A stretch of DNA of 52,759 nucleotides from a bacterium. Lineage in GTDB: Bacteria; Armatimonadota; Chthonomonadetes; Chthonomonadales; Chthonomonadaceae. This document shows, piece by piece, positions 1 through 9,508 of the stretch. The stretch is taken from the NCBI GenBank assembly GCA_900299305.1, contig OMJJ01000265.1:1-52759 (forward strand), written 5' to 3'. The notes beneath the pieces were generated by a model. That model had not been told where the DNA came from and ran no database searches. It saw only the letters and a list, made by a program, of their open reading frames with translations. The stretch's first letter is position 1, and every line of letters starts with the position of its first letter. Position numbers and translations under genes: made by a program.

Positions 1-605
1 CCTACGGCGACCATATCGTCGTTTTGCGTTGCGGGACCATCTTTGATATGCAGTAGCGGCGCACGCTCTCCTAAGTCGGCGACAATGGCGGCAGGGTTCT
101 GCCCTGCGGTCTGAATCCAGTAGGTATCCAGTTCAAAGAAGATGTCGGGGTGTAGCAAGGGGCGCAGAATGTCGTAGGGCAACTTTTCGCCGATGGGTTC
201 AAACTCCCACCAGTGGTTATGTAGCCCAAAGCGAATACCATGACTACTGGTGACATCGTGAGCGGCGTTGTAGGTTTCGGCGAGGCTGTGTAGCCCTTCC
301 AGGGTTTGATAGCGTTCGTCTACGGGCCAGCCATGCCATACAGCGCGGTCGCACTGTAGTGTTTCTAGTAGAGAGAGTGTGAACTCTTGCGTCTCTCCTA
401 GTGGAAGGGGGCAGTGTGCGGCTAGGACCGTAAGACCAAGCGCATCGAACTGCTGTTTTGCCTCTTGTACGGTGATGTTGTCGCTAAAAAAGGCGGTCTC
501 AACGCCTTTGAATCCGATGTCGGCAACCCGTTGAATGGTTCCGTGAAAGTCTTCGGCGAACTGGTCGCGAAGGGAGTAGAGTTGTAACCCGATTTGTGGC
601 TTCAT
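1..605 (-). CDS. Sugar phosphate isomerase/epimerase family (xylose isomerase-like TIM barrel), 3' end truncated by window edge
   Basis: Reverse-strand open frame from ATG at 605 reads MKPQIGLQLYSLRDQFAEDFHGTIQRVADIGFKGVETAFF...HNHWWEFEPIGEKLPYDILRPLLHPDIFFELDTYWIQTAGQNPA...LLHIKDG and runs off the left edge; it is absent from the ORF track for that reason. Confidence 0.88.
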   Translation of the reverse strand, partial: MKPQIGLQLYSLRDQFAEDFHGTIQRVADIGFKGVETAFFSDNITVQEAKQQFDALGLTVLAAHCPLPLGETQEFTLSLLETLQCDRAVWHGWPVDERYQTLEGLHSLAETYNAAHDVTSSHGIRFGLHNHWWEFEPIGEKLPYDILRPLLHPDIFFELDTYWIQTAGQNPAAIVADLGERAPLLHIKDGPATQNDDMVAV

Positions 606-713
606 GGGTAATGGAGTTCCTTTGATGATAGAGTGAGGGATAACTACTTGGGGTCGTAAGGGATGCTACTGGGTTCGAGGGAGACACGAGACACTAACGC
701 GAAATTCAGGCAT

Positions 714-953
714 CTACAACTTCTCTTTCGGGGCTAAAGGGTAGATTATATCGACATTTAGACCCCGTAGCCCAAGAGGGTCTCGAACCTTTTCGTCAAC
801 CATTTTACTACGTTCGAGGTAATCTATTTTTTTGAAGCCCTCCCATACGATAATGCCTTTAATCAGGTCTCTCTCTTCTCTAAAACCATCCACATTCGCA
901 CCGGGGAAACTTTTCTGTATTAAGGCTTTCATCTCTTCAAGAGTTACTGGCAT
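714..953 (-). CDS. Small hypothetical protein, weak BolA-like pattern
   Basis: ORF 714..1013; internal start MPVTLEEMKALIQKSFPGANVDGF preferred, preceded by GGAGG. The FPGA...F..D..ER.KMV...L layout resembles BolA, but the conserved His is missing. Confidence 0.45.
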   Translation of the reverse strand: MPVTLEEMKALIQKSFPGANVDGFREERDLIKGIIVWEGFKKIDYLERSKMVDEKVRDPLGLRGLNVDIIYPLAPKEKL

Positions 954-1061
954 AAGCGTTTTCTCGCCTCCTCTCTGCGAAGTTCTACAAGAGTAGTATA
1001 CCATGCCGCCCACAAAGAAGGTTTGGTGCTACCTACCTACTCCACCACACCTTCCCATTTG

Positions 1062-3446
1062 TTAGTTAGGAAGCACTGGCAGAAGGAGATAGGACTCCTT
1101 ACCGGGTTCATGGAAGAGGGTCTGCTTGGCGGTAATCATGCGGGTTCCGGTTGCGATGTCCTCGCCCGTGTTCAGGTTTCTGTCGTAGATAGGGAAGCAG
1201 GAAGAGGTTATCACAATCCGAATCTGGTGTCCCTTCTGAAATACGTGTCCCAAAGACCACAAGTCCAGTTCGTAGTTCGCAACCTCATTGGGTTTCAGTA
1301 GCGTGGGCTTCTCGAAGGAGTTTCGGAAACGTGCCCTCAGTATGCCTTGAGCAAGGGTAAGCGACTTTCCATCGGGAAACACATCGCTGATATAGGCAAA
1401 CCAGTCGGTATCTTTGGCACTGGTGCTTGCGGCGATACGGAGGAAGAGCGGACCGGCGACCACCACATCACTTTTCAGGCTACCCGATGAGTAGACAAGC
1501 AGGTTGGGGTCTTTTTCGTCGGAGGTCATATCCAGAGAGGTGTTATCCGCCTGTTTTGCGAGGTCACTTTTGAAGGTGTGTGGGATATAGGGGTTTTTAG
1601 GGTCGTAGGTATAGTGGTCGGGTTGCTCTTTGGCGGGGCTATCGGTAGAGAGTTTGCCGTCGCCTTTCGCAGTATTCGCTTTGCCACCAGAGTGTAGATA
1701 CCACTTCTGAATAGTAGCCTCTGCGGGGGGCCACTGGCTGAACTTGCGCCACTCATTGCGCCCCATAAGGAACGCCTCTACAGGGGGTTCGCGGTCAATA
1801 CCGTTATCTACCCCTTTTAACCAGTGGTCAAACCAGCGCAGATAGAGGGTATCGAGGTCTTTGAGGGAGTTCGAGCCGAAATCGAGTTCTCCGATTTTTG
1901 TCACCGAGTTTACGGCGTGGGGCCAAGCCCCATAGATAAGTTTTTGGTTTGCCTGTCCACCTTTTATCATGGCGGCGTAGTTGCGCTTCGTGCCCACCCC
2001 GTCTCCATCAAACCAGCCCGACACATGAAGCGCGGGAAGCGGTTTGAGCAGTCCTTGCTCCATGCGCTCATTGAAGTTTACATGGCTCCAGTAGGCGTTA
2101 TTCGTAGGGTTTTGCAACCATTTCTGATAGAAGGGAATCGTTTTGCCGAAAACGGCTTTGTCTATCTCTTTGAGGGGGAGGGTATAGAACTTTTTTATAT
2201 CGGTGAGGTGGTGCGGTGTATTCATGCCCTTGTCTTTTACAATCTGCGCCCACCACAAACCGGGATAGAGAAACAACGCTCCATACGCATACGGGATATT
2301 AAAAAACGGGTCGGGGGGCGAGACGATAGGAACAATACACTTTAAGTAGTCACTACCCTCTCGTGCCGCCGCCCACTGCACAAAGCCCACATAAGAGCCG
2401 CCTATCATGCCCACTTTTCCGCTAGACCACTCCTGTTTACCACACCACTCCACCGTATCGAAGCCATCTTGTGCCTCATTAACAAACGGCTCGAAAACAC
2501 CCTCAGAGTCGAACTTGCCGCGTACATCTTGCGCCACAAAAATATACCCTCGTTTCGCGAAGTAGTTCGCTTCGAGGGCTTTCTCACGTCCGTAGGGGGT
2601 TCTTTGCAGAATAACGGGGTACTTGCCCGGCTCTTTGGGACGGTACACATCGGCTACCAGTTTTACCCCGTCCCGCAGGGAGATTTTCACCCCCTTGTCT
2701 ACTGTTACTTCAAAGGTTGGCTTGGAGAGGAGGGGGTCGTTGGGTTCCTCTGCCCAAGCGACCTCCTTATAGCCTTCACGCCATGCCTTGTACTTTTGAG
2801 AGGGTACGTTCCATCCCAAAATACGCTTATCCGAATCGGCATACACCTCAATCTCTACTTTCCCTGCGCCTCCCACAATCCCCAGTGTGTAGGTTAGAAC
2901 AGGAACCATCTTACCGGCTACTTTGCGAGGCTTGTTTCCTTTTGCAGTCACGTCCATCTTAACAGGAACGCCCCCGTTGATAATCAGGATGTCGAGTTTT
3001 TGAGTTCCGCCTTTGGTGTCGTTGTACGCCCGTAGTAGGCTACTAAGAACATGAGGGGCGAAGTTATCGAAGGGGTAGAGTTTCTCTTTGAGGGGTTGGG
3101 TTTTGGGCTTGCCGCCGTTGAGGGTTACTACCGCTTTCCCATCGGCGATGCTGAGGGTGTACTTCCCACCCGGCTTTGATTCGTAATTAACAGAGGTTAT
3201 CACCCCACCCTTTGCCTGAATTTGGGCTTTTGCATCGCTTTTGTTTCCGAACAGATTCAGTTTCTGTTCGTAGGTGGTTCCCCCTTGCGCGTCGGACTTA
3301 AAGGTGTAGGTTCCTATCTCATTCTCTTGAATGTTGAGGATAAACTTGCCCGAATCGGGCTTTTGCGCGACGGCAGGTAAGAGCGAGATTACCAAGAGAC
3401 CTAGCGTTAGGAAGACGCATGGTACAGAGAGAGTGATTCGTTTCAT
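1062..3446 (-). CDS. CocE/NonD family hydrolase (X-Pro dipeptidyl-peptidase S15 type) with secretion signal and N-terminal extension
   Basis: Signal peptide; RDGVKLVADVYRPKEPGKYPVILQRTPYG; GMIGGSYVGFVQWAAA nucleophile elbow; C-terminal beta-sandwich. Confidence 0.9.
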   Translation of the reverse strand: MKRITLSVPCVFLTLGLLVISLLPAVAQKPDSGKFILNIQENEIGTYTFKSDAQGGTTYEQKLNLFGNKSDAKAQIQAKGGVITSVNYESKPGGKYTLSIADGKAVVTLNGGKPKTQPLKEKLYPFDNFAPHVLSSLLRAYNDTKGGTQKLDILIINGGVPVKMDVTAKGNKPRKVAGKMVPVLTYTLGIVGGAGKVEIEVYADSDKRILGWNVPSQKYKAWREGYKEVAWAEEPNDPLLSKPTFEVTVDKGVKISLRDGVKLVADVYRPKEPGKYPVILQRTPYGREKALEANYFAKRGYIFVAQDVRGKFDSEGVFEPFVNEAQDGFDTVEWCGKQEWSSGKVGMIGGSYVGFVQWAAAREGSDYLKCIVPIVSPPDPFFNIPYAYGALFLYPGLWWAQIVKDKGMNTPHHLTDIKKFYTLPLKEIDKAVFGKTIPFYQKWLQNPTNNAYWSHVNFNERMEQGLLKPLPALHVSGWFDGDGVGTKRNYAAMIKGGQANQKLIYGAWPHAVNSVTKIGELDFGSNSLKDLDTLYLRWFDHWLKGVDNGIDREPPVEAFLMGRNEWRKFSQWPPAEATIQKWYLHSGGKANTAKGDGKLSTDSPAKEQPDHYTYDPKNPYIPHTFKSDLAKQADNTSLDMTSDEKDPNLLVYSSGSLKSDVVVAGPLFLRIAASTSAKDTDWFAYISDVFPDGKSLTLAQGILRARFRNSFEKPTLLKPNEVANYELDLWSLGHVFQKGHQIRIVITSSCFPIYDRNLNTGEDIATGTRMITAKQTLFHEPGKESYLLLPVLPN

Positions 3447-3455
3447 AAGTTGTCC

Positions 3456-3794
3456 TTAAAAGTTGCGTAAGTACCGAAAAGTGACGATTAGCCCCCAAAA
3501 CAGGTCGAGGCACAGAACGGTGCTACACGCGATAACGTAGAAAACAAACGATATTCCGGGTACAAAAGCAAGTGCGAACGCCACAAGAATGGTGCGTAGC
3601 CCTGTTTTGTACAGTTCGCGTCCGCTATACTCGTTAACGGGATACCAGATATTGGGATTACTGAGGGTTTTGGGGACGCGGAAGCCGTACCACGGATTGG
3701 GTGGTACACGCCGCCGAATAAGAGGCACCGAGACCGCGAGCAGTGCCAGCCCTGATAGAACATAGAGAATCAGCATAGAGTAGAGTGTATGCAT
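3456..3794 (-). CDS. SdpI-family membrane protein
   Basis: RRRVPPNPWYGFRVPKTLSNPNIWYPVNEYSGREL is the characteristic SdpI-family segment; hydrophobic segments on both sides. Confidence 0.8.
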   Translation of the reverse strand: MHTLYSMLILYVLSGLALLAVSVPLIRRRVPPNPWYGFRVPKTLSNPNIWYPVNEYSGRELYKTGLRTILVAFALAFVPGISFVFYVIACSTVLCLDLFWGLIVTFRYLRNF

Positions 3795-3826
3795 AGTGGG
3801 TACTCCTGAATTTTTGCGTTACGAAA

Positions 3827-4384
3827 TCAAGACGATTCACCGTTAGAATCCGTTTCAGCGGTTTCGGGAAAGAAGGCACTAGAGAAAAAATATCGCCGCT
3901 TGCCTTCTGCGGGGCGGGTAATATCCATAGAGGTTAGTACCTCCTTCATTCTCTCTGAGAGTTGTATCTTCTCTTCTTCCGAAAGGTAGAGAATAGCAGT
4001 GCCATAACTCACGGTCTGCCCTATCTTTTCTGCCTGTTCTTGTTGTAGGTATGCCTGATACGCCGGCAAAAGTGAAGAGAGAAAGGCTTGGAAGTAGCGG
4101 TAGTGGTCTTCTTTGCTTGCACCCATAAACTCTTCCCGCGAAATACGGGCGTTCTCTCCTACAAGGGCGTACACCTTCTCTACTGCGCCACGCACCCGGT
4201 TCTCACGGACTACCGATAATACCCCTACCTCTACCAGACGATTGAGGTGACGATAGAGCGAAGCCTGCGCCACGTTCGGCAAAGCCTGCGCTATCTCTTG
4301 GGCAGTCATTTCGCGCCCTGCAACGACCCAAACCATCTGTAGGCGTACAGGGTGCAGAAGGGTCTCCATTCGGTTTTGCGGCAT
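3827..4384 (-). CDS. ArsR-type winged helix-turn-helix transcriptional regulator
   Basis: LLHPVRLQMVWVVAGREMTAQEIAQALPNVAQASLYRHLNRLVEVGVLSVVRENRVRGAVEKVYAL. Confidence 0.85.
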   Translation of the reverse strand: MPQNRMETLLHPVRLQMVWVVAGREMTAQEIAQALPNVAQASLYRHLNRLVEVGVLSVVRENRVRGAVEKVYALVGENARISREEFMGASKEDHYRYFQAFLSSLLPAYQAYLQQEQAEKIGQTVSYGTAILYLSEEEKIQLSERMKEVLTSMDITRPAEGKRRYFFSSAFFPETAETDSNGESS

Positions 4385-4404
4385 TGTGTCTCCTCAATAC
4401 AACC

Positions 4405-4422
4405 ATTATCAAAAATGATTAT
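4405..4422. promoter_or_regulatory. Candidate operator upstream of the ArsR-type gene
   Basis: Inverted repeat ATtATCA-AAAA-TGATtAT located 20-40 bp upstream of the regulator start codon. Confidence 0.4.
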
Positions 4423-4537
4423 ATTACCATTTATGGGAATTGTCAAGGGGTAAAACCGAATTATAAGCAGGGAAAGTTGGCAGATTAAGAGTTTTATGAT
4501 ACAATGGAAAGTGCTATTACCGAAAGGAACTTATTTT

Positions 4538-6451
4538 ATGCGGCTACTATTTGTGCCTGTTCGCTTGTTGCTTTTGCTCTGTGTACTGCTCTCTTTCTAT
4601 GGTTGCGGTTCTGGAAACTCGGCTCTTAGCGTTATAACGGGAGGCGGGGGGGGTAACAAACGCTCGGTAAAACCCGAAGACTTTGGGGCAGTGGGAGACG
4701 GTACTACCGACGACACTCTTGCTCTTTTAAGAACGGTGCAGTCTAACCAAGACATCGTTTTTACCTCTGGGAAGACCTATATCGTTAGCGGGCGCATCAC
4801 CCTAAAGCCCGGTCAGAAACTCACAGGGAACCACGCTACTCTCAAAAAAGCCCCTCAGCCGGTCTCTATCACTACCAGTACTCCCATTACCACGGGGGTC
4901 ACGACCCAAATCACCACCGACCAGACTCCCGTAGGATATGCGGTAGGAAACTCACTGGTGTTTAGTCAGGGCGCACAAGCCCAGCTAGACAACCAGAAAA
5001 ACCTCTCTACCAGTATGTCCAAAATCGCCTCTATTCAAGGGAATGTGATTACTCTGGACTCGCCTATCAATCAGACGTTTTCGGGTACTACCGACATCCA
5101 TGTCTCTTTCGCTTCCGTTGAGATGAAGGACGGCTGTAGCGTGGTCGACCTGATTTTTGAGGGGAATAGTGCCAACTGGACATGGGCGCGATGGGAGTGT
5201 ACTCACGAAATCGACATTACCGGCAACCAGTGCATTGTTCAGAACTGCCGTATTCAGAACGCGCCGGGTGAGGCTGTGGTGTTACAAGGTGTAGGCAATG
5301 TAGTGCGCGATACTCAGATGGCAAACCTGAACGGAAATGGAGTTCACTTTTCGGGGTCGTCTCATGCGGTGATAGATAACGTAACGGTGAATGGGGCAAA
5401 CGCCGTGATTGCGGTAGGACACCAGCAGGGCTGTATCATCGCCTCGAATAGTGTAGACGACACCTATATCTCCAACTGTAGCCTTACGGGAGGCTTGACG
5501 GGTATCGGTGGCTTCGATAGCCCCGGTAATAGCAATAACACCTTTATCAACAACTCTATCTACAACTGCGGCATGGGCATACAGGCGGTACTGAGTGCCA
5601 CCAATAACATTATCTCTGGGAACCGTATCTATAACTGCGGAACGCGACTTACGGGTATCGTAGTGAGTGCAGATGTAAATGGTGGGTTCCAAATAAATAA
5701 CAACGTCCTTCTAAACTGCGGGATACAGATTCGGAGTGCCTCTGTAGGAAATCTATCTGCGCCTTCTGGGGTTCAGTGCGTATCCAATCACATTGAGAAC
5801 GCCGACCTGTGGGTGGGTGGTTTGAACCACTCAAAGGTATCTCAAAACACGGTGCTCGCTGGCAATATTCGTGTATTTCAGCAGTGCGACAGCCTAGATA
5901 TAACGGGTAACTCCATAGACAATACAGGAGATACGGCACGCCCTTGCATACAGGTGGATGCGAACAACATTACCAACTTAAATCTCAGCCAAAACACAAT
6001 AACGGGTGGGTTTTCAGGGATAACGTTTGGGGCTACAGGGCAGACAAACTTTACCATTGTAGGAAACAGCATTACCTCTGCGTCCTCTTTTGGCATTCGT
6101 GGGCTTGGCAACACCCCCTACGCAAGCGCGACCATTCAGGGAAATCAGATAACGAACAACCTTCCTACTGCCCAAGACTGGCAAGGTATCTACCTAGAGC
6201 CGCAACAGTTTACGGTAGGTCAAAACCGTATTACCAACCCCGCAGGACAGACGGCACGTTATGGTATCCGGGTGGTAAATTCGCGTACTATTCTTGATGG
6301 GAATAGCGTTTTTGGGAGTTATACTACTACTCCTATCCAGATTGCCCCTACCTGTGTAGGTGTGGTGGTACAGAATAACGTAACGAATGCCCCCATCGCC
6401 GACCAAGGGACGGGAACGATACTGATTAACAACACGATTGTTACCCCCTAG
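4538..6451 (+). CDS. Secreted lipoprotein with right-handed parallel beta-helix (pectate-lyase-3-like)
   Basis: Lipobox LLSFYGCGSG; EDFGAVGDGTTDDTLALLRTV; many N-rich beta-helix rungs. Start refined to MRLLFVPV within ORF 4496..6451. Confidence 0.88.
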   Translation: MRLLFVPVRLLLLLCVLLSFYGCGSGNSALSVITGGGGGNKRSVKPEDFGAVGDGTTDDTLALLRTVQSNQDIVFTSGKTYIVSGRITLKPGQKLTGNHATLKKAPQPVSITTSTPITTGVTTQITTDQTPVGYAVGNSLVFSQGAQAQLDNQKNLSTSMSKIASIQGNVITLDSPINQTFSGTTDIHVSFASVEMKDGCSVVDLIFEGNSANWTWARWECTHEIDITGNQCIVQNCRIQNAPGEAVVLQGVGNVVRDTQMANLNGNGVHFSGSSHAVIDNVTVNGANAVIAVGHQQGCIIASNSVDDTYISNCSLTGGLTGIGGFDSPGNSNNTFINNSIYNCGMGIQAVLSATNNIISGNRIYNCGTRLTGIVVSADVNGGFQINNNVLLNCGIQIRSASVGNLSAPSGVQCVSNHIENADLWVGGLNHSKVSQNTVLAGNIRVFQQCDSLDITGNSIDNTGDTARPCIQVDANNITNLNLSQNTITGGFSGITFGATGQTNFTIVGNSITSASSFGIRGLGNTPYASATIQGNQITNNLPTAQDWQGIYLEPQQFTVGQNRITNPAGQTARYGIRVVNSRTILDGNSVFGSYTTTPIQIAPTCVGVVVQNNVTNAPIADQGTGTILINNTIVTP

Positions 6452-6504
6452 TTGGTAAGGCAATAGCCTACGTCTTAACCGTGGAGTGAGAATTCGGGAA
6501 TCTG

Positions 6505-7572
6505 TTAGTGGTGGAAGAAGCGAAACCTCTTCCACCACTTTTCTTGTGTGGAGGGTTCCTGATTTGCAGGGCGTAGCAACTCTTCGGGAGGTGTGGTTTC
6601 GTGGGTGGATAGGGGGCGAACCAGTTCGTCGGTATTGTCGGGGACACTACTCTCGCGTAGAAGCGACCTCCTTTCGGCGAGCCTAAGAAAGAGGGTAGCC
6701 GCGCTCGTGTGGACATCTTGCGGGGTACGTCGGCTTTTCAGGAGGCTTTTACAGTAGCCCTCTATGTTTTGGCGTACCTCGTCCGTCTCTTGGACAAGTG
6801 TTTTGAGTACAGGGCTGAGTATTGGGTCTTCGATATTACCGAGTGCTTCCGCCGCCGCCCAACGCACATAGTGCTTACTGTCCTTTAGCGCGTCGATTAA
6901 GGGGAAAACCGCATGGGTGCATCCTATTTTCCCCAGTGCTTGCGCTGCCGATAGCCTCACAAAGCCGCTCTTATCTTTTAGGGTACGTATGAGCGGGTCG
7001 GTAGCCTGAAGGTCGCCGAGCGTTCCCAATGCCGCCGCTACGTGCTGGCGTACTATCTCATTTTTGTCCTTTAGTGCCTCTATCAGAGGTAACACGGCGG
7101 CACTATCTGCAAGTCTTTCTAGTGCCTCTACGGCGCACCATCGAACGTTGCTCTTTGGGTCGTGGAGTAGTGGTAGGAGGGGCATAACTGCTCTTCTGGC
7201 TCCAATACACCCCAACGCCCAAGCCGTATTTCGACGCACCTCCCACGAGGTATCTTGTAGGCTCTCTATAAGTGCGTCTACTGCGCTCGTTGCTTGCATC
7301 TTTCCAAGTGCGATCGTAGCATAACGCCGCATCTCAGGGGTTCCGCTCTGCACGATGTCAATAATGACAGGAACGGCAGAGGTTCCAATAAGTACCAACG
7401 TGTTTAGAATGTTTTGTTGGAAGCGGAGACTCCCCCTCTTTACCTCTATTTGTAGACGTGGGAGGACGCTCTCTCCCATCTGCGCCAGAGTATACATAGC
7501 AGGTGTATACTCTGTATGGTCTTCCTTATGGAGAGCAAGGATAAGTACGGCTATTTCGGTAGAGTTTGCCAT
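6505..7572 (-). CDS. HEAT-repeat domain protein
   Basis: Repeated units such as VDALIESLQDTSWEVRRNTAWALGCIGARRAVMPLLPLLHDPKSNVRWCAVEALERL. Start refined to MANSTEIAVL, after the stop of the upstream gene. Confidence 0.88.
   Translation of the reverse strand: MANSTEIAVLILALHKEDHTEYTPAMYTLAQMGESVLPRLQIEVKRGSLRFQQNILNTLVLIGTSAVPVIIDIVQSGTPEMRRYATIALGKMQATSAVDALIESLQDTSWEVRRNTAWALGCIGARRAVMPLLPLLHDPKSNVRWCAVEALERLADSAAVLPLIEALKDKNEIVRQHVAAALGTLGDLQATDPLIRTLKDKSGFVRLSAAQALGKIGCTHAVFPLIDALKDSKHYVRWAAAEALGNIEDPILSPVLKTLVQETDEVRQNIEGYCKSLLKSRRTPQDVHTSAATLFLRLAERRSLLRESSVPDNTDELVRPLSTHETTPPEELLRPANQEPSTQEKWWKRFRFFHH
6507..6539. terminator. Strong hairpin between convergent genes, overlapping the 3' end of the HEAT-repeat CDS
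   Basis: AGTGGTGGAAGA-N9-TCTTCCACCACT (12-bp perfect arms) followed by TTTTC on the + strand. Confidence 0.75.
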
Positions 7573-7580
7573 TGGCTTGC

Positions 7581-8753
7581 CTATACTTTTACACGCAAAC
7601 CCTCTTGTGCAGACTTCTGGCACGCTTCGATGATGCGCTGTGTGGCTAACCCGTCCTCAAAGGTAGGAGAGAGAGGTGACAGAGGGTTCCCCGCTTCGTA
7701 AGCCGCTACGTTGTTTACAAAATCGAAGAGGCTATGGATATGGAAGTTCAGCCAGCCAACGGCGTTTTTGGTGGCTCCCAAAGAGTAGGGTTTGGGGTAA
7801 CGGGTAGTACACTCTATCTGTTTGTAGCCGCGCTCTCCGCCCAGTGCGCTCTCTGGAGTAGAAGCGTCGTAGGCGTAGAGCCAGTTGGGTTCCATGAGGT
7901 TGAACTTTAGCCCCCCCTTAGAGCCGTGCAGTTCTAGGCGTATTTCGTCCTGTACCCCGGTTGCAAGGCGCGATGCCTCCAGCGTTCCCAAAGCCCCGCC
8001 CTCCATTTCGCACATTGCAAAGGCGATGTCGTCTACCTCTACAGGGCGCATTGTGCCTGTTTTGGGGTCTTTGCGCTCGCGAATTACGGTTTGTAGGTTG
8101 GCTTGTAGGTGAGAAATCTCCCCTGCCCGTTCGATGTTGGTATCGGCAGTAAGAAAGCGGAGGAGGTCGATGATATGCGCCCCCAAGTCGGCGATTGCGC
8201 CCCCTCCGCTACGTGCCTTATCCAGCCGCCACGAGTAGGGACGGGCAGGGTCGATATACCCCGCGTGGAGGTAGGCGGCGCGGAAGGTAAACAGTTCTCC
8301 TAGTAGCCCCTCTTCTATTAGGTGCCGTGCCCGAAGAATAGCGGGTATAAAGCGGTAGTTGAAGGTCATCTGATGAACGCCTTGTGCGGTTCTTGCTAGG
8401 GCGGTTATCTCCTCTGCCTCTGCACTATTGAGGGCGAGAGGCTTATCGCAGTAGATATGCTTGCCGGCGCGGAGTGCGTCGATAATCGCGTCACGGTGGC
8501 TATCGTTTGGGGTACAGATATGAATAAGGTGAATGTCGTCTCGCGCTAGTAGGTCGCGGTAGTCGGTGGTCGCGAAGGTAAAATCTGCCTGTTCTTGCGC
8601 TTTGCGCCCACTGGCTTCACTGGCGGTACAGACTCCTACAAGGCGCGTTTTTGCGGGTAGGGGGTCGTAAAAGAGAGGTAGAGAGCGGTGCGCGTGGGTA
8701 TGCACTTTACCGATAAATCCGTAGCCTATCATTCCAACACCGAGGGTTTGCAA
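7581..8753 (-). CDS. Gfo/Idh/MocA family oxidoreductase
   Basis: GVGMIGYGFIGKVHTHAHRSLP Rossmann motif; GKHIYCDKPLALNSAEAEEI; GGGAIADLGAHIIDLLRFL. Confidence 0.93.
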   Translation of the reverse strand: MQTLGVGMIGYGFIGKVHTHAHRSLPLFYDPLPAKTRLVGVCTASEASGRKAQEQADFTFATTDYRDLLARDDIHLIHICTPNDSHRDAIIDALRAGKHIYCDKPLALNSAEAEEITALARTAQGVHQMTFNYRFIPAILRARHLIEEGLLGELFTFRAAYLHAGYIDPARPYSWRLDKARSGGGAIADLGAHIIDLLRFLTADTNIERAGEISHLQANLQTVIRERKDPKTGTMRPVEVDDIAFAMCEMEGGALGTLEASRLATGVQDEIRLELHGSKGGLKFNLMEPNWLYAYDASTPESALGGERGYKQIECTTRYPKPYSLGATKNAVGWLNFHIHSLFDFVNNVAAYEAGNPLSPLSPTFEDGLATQRIIEACQKSAQEGLRVKV

Positions 8754-8950
8754 CTATTTTTCTCCTAAAATGGGGATTATAGTTGCCTGTTCACCCTAGA
8801 AATCGAGAAAACCTGCCTAAAATAGAAGTAAGAAAGAAACAAAGCGAAACAGGAATCTGCAAACGAGTGTCGAAATGATAATGTAGGACGATTTTGGGCT
8901 TACGGAAGAACGGGCGCAGGGCGTTGCGTATTTAAGGACTGAGTACAGAG

Positions 8951-9469
8951 ATGCCAAACTCACACGCACACGATGTTATTACGGTACTGACGGCGGTAGG
9001 GGCAAATGTCGCCTATTTTCACTACGCGCCGCACCCTCAGCCTAGCCTTGCGGTACTGTTTACCGCGACCTATATCTTTGCGGGCTACGCCTGTGCCGGC
9101 GACCTCGACCTCGATTCGCGTGAGTTTCGGCGTTGGGGTCCGCTACGGGTTATCTGGCTACCCTACCAAAAGATGGTTCCGCACCGCTCTTGGATTTCGC
9201 ATGGCTTGATATTAGGAGGGGTAGTGCGTATCTGCTACCTGATTGCGGTGTGCGCCCTGCTCTCTTGGGGCGGCTTAAAAGCCTACTCCTATTTCTATAA
9301 TCCGTCGCTAAACCCGACGGCAATCACTTCCGAGAAGTGGTCTTCGCTCGTTCACCTTATGCGTTCAAGACCACTCGAAACCACCGCCCTCTTAGGGGGC
9401 TTCATTCTCGCAGGAACCACCCATTCGCTTTCAGATTTTATCTGGTCGTGGTTCAAACGTTGTTTCTGA
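8951..9469 (+). CDS. DUF2227-family putative metal-binding membrane protein
   Basis: HDVITVLTAVGA...AGDLDLDSREFRRWGPLRVIWLPYQKMVPHRSWISHGLILGGVVRICYL, a characteristic family pattern. Confidence 0.78.
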   Translation: MPNSHAHDVITVLTAVGANVAYFHYAPHPQPSLAVLFTATYIFAGYACAGDLDLDSREFRRWGPLRVIWLPYQKMVPHRSWISHGLILGGVVRICYLIAVCALLSWGGLKAYSYFYNPSLNPTAITSEKWSSLVHLMRSRPLETTALLGGFILAGTTHSLSDFIWSWFKRCF

Positions 9470-9481
9470 AACGTCAGAAAC
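9462..9481. repeat. Perfect inverted repeat overlapping the DUF2227 stop codon
   Basis: GTTTCTGA-AACG-TCAGAAAC. Confidence 0.5.
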
Positions 9482-9508
9482 CCACTTCATAAAGGAGCAA
9501 GTACCGTC

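Noticed and set aside
1824-2345. 173-aa ORF antisense to the CocE hydrolase
   Set aside because: Contained in a strongly supported CDS; no domain features.
5282-5692. 136-aa ORF antisense to the beta-helix gene
   Set aside because: Repeat-derived shadow ORF inside a clear parallel beta-helix CDS.
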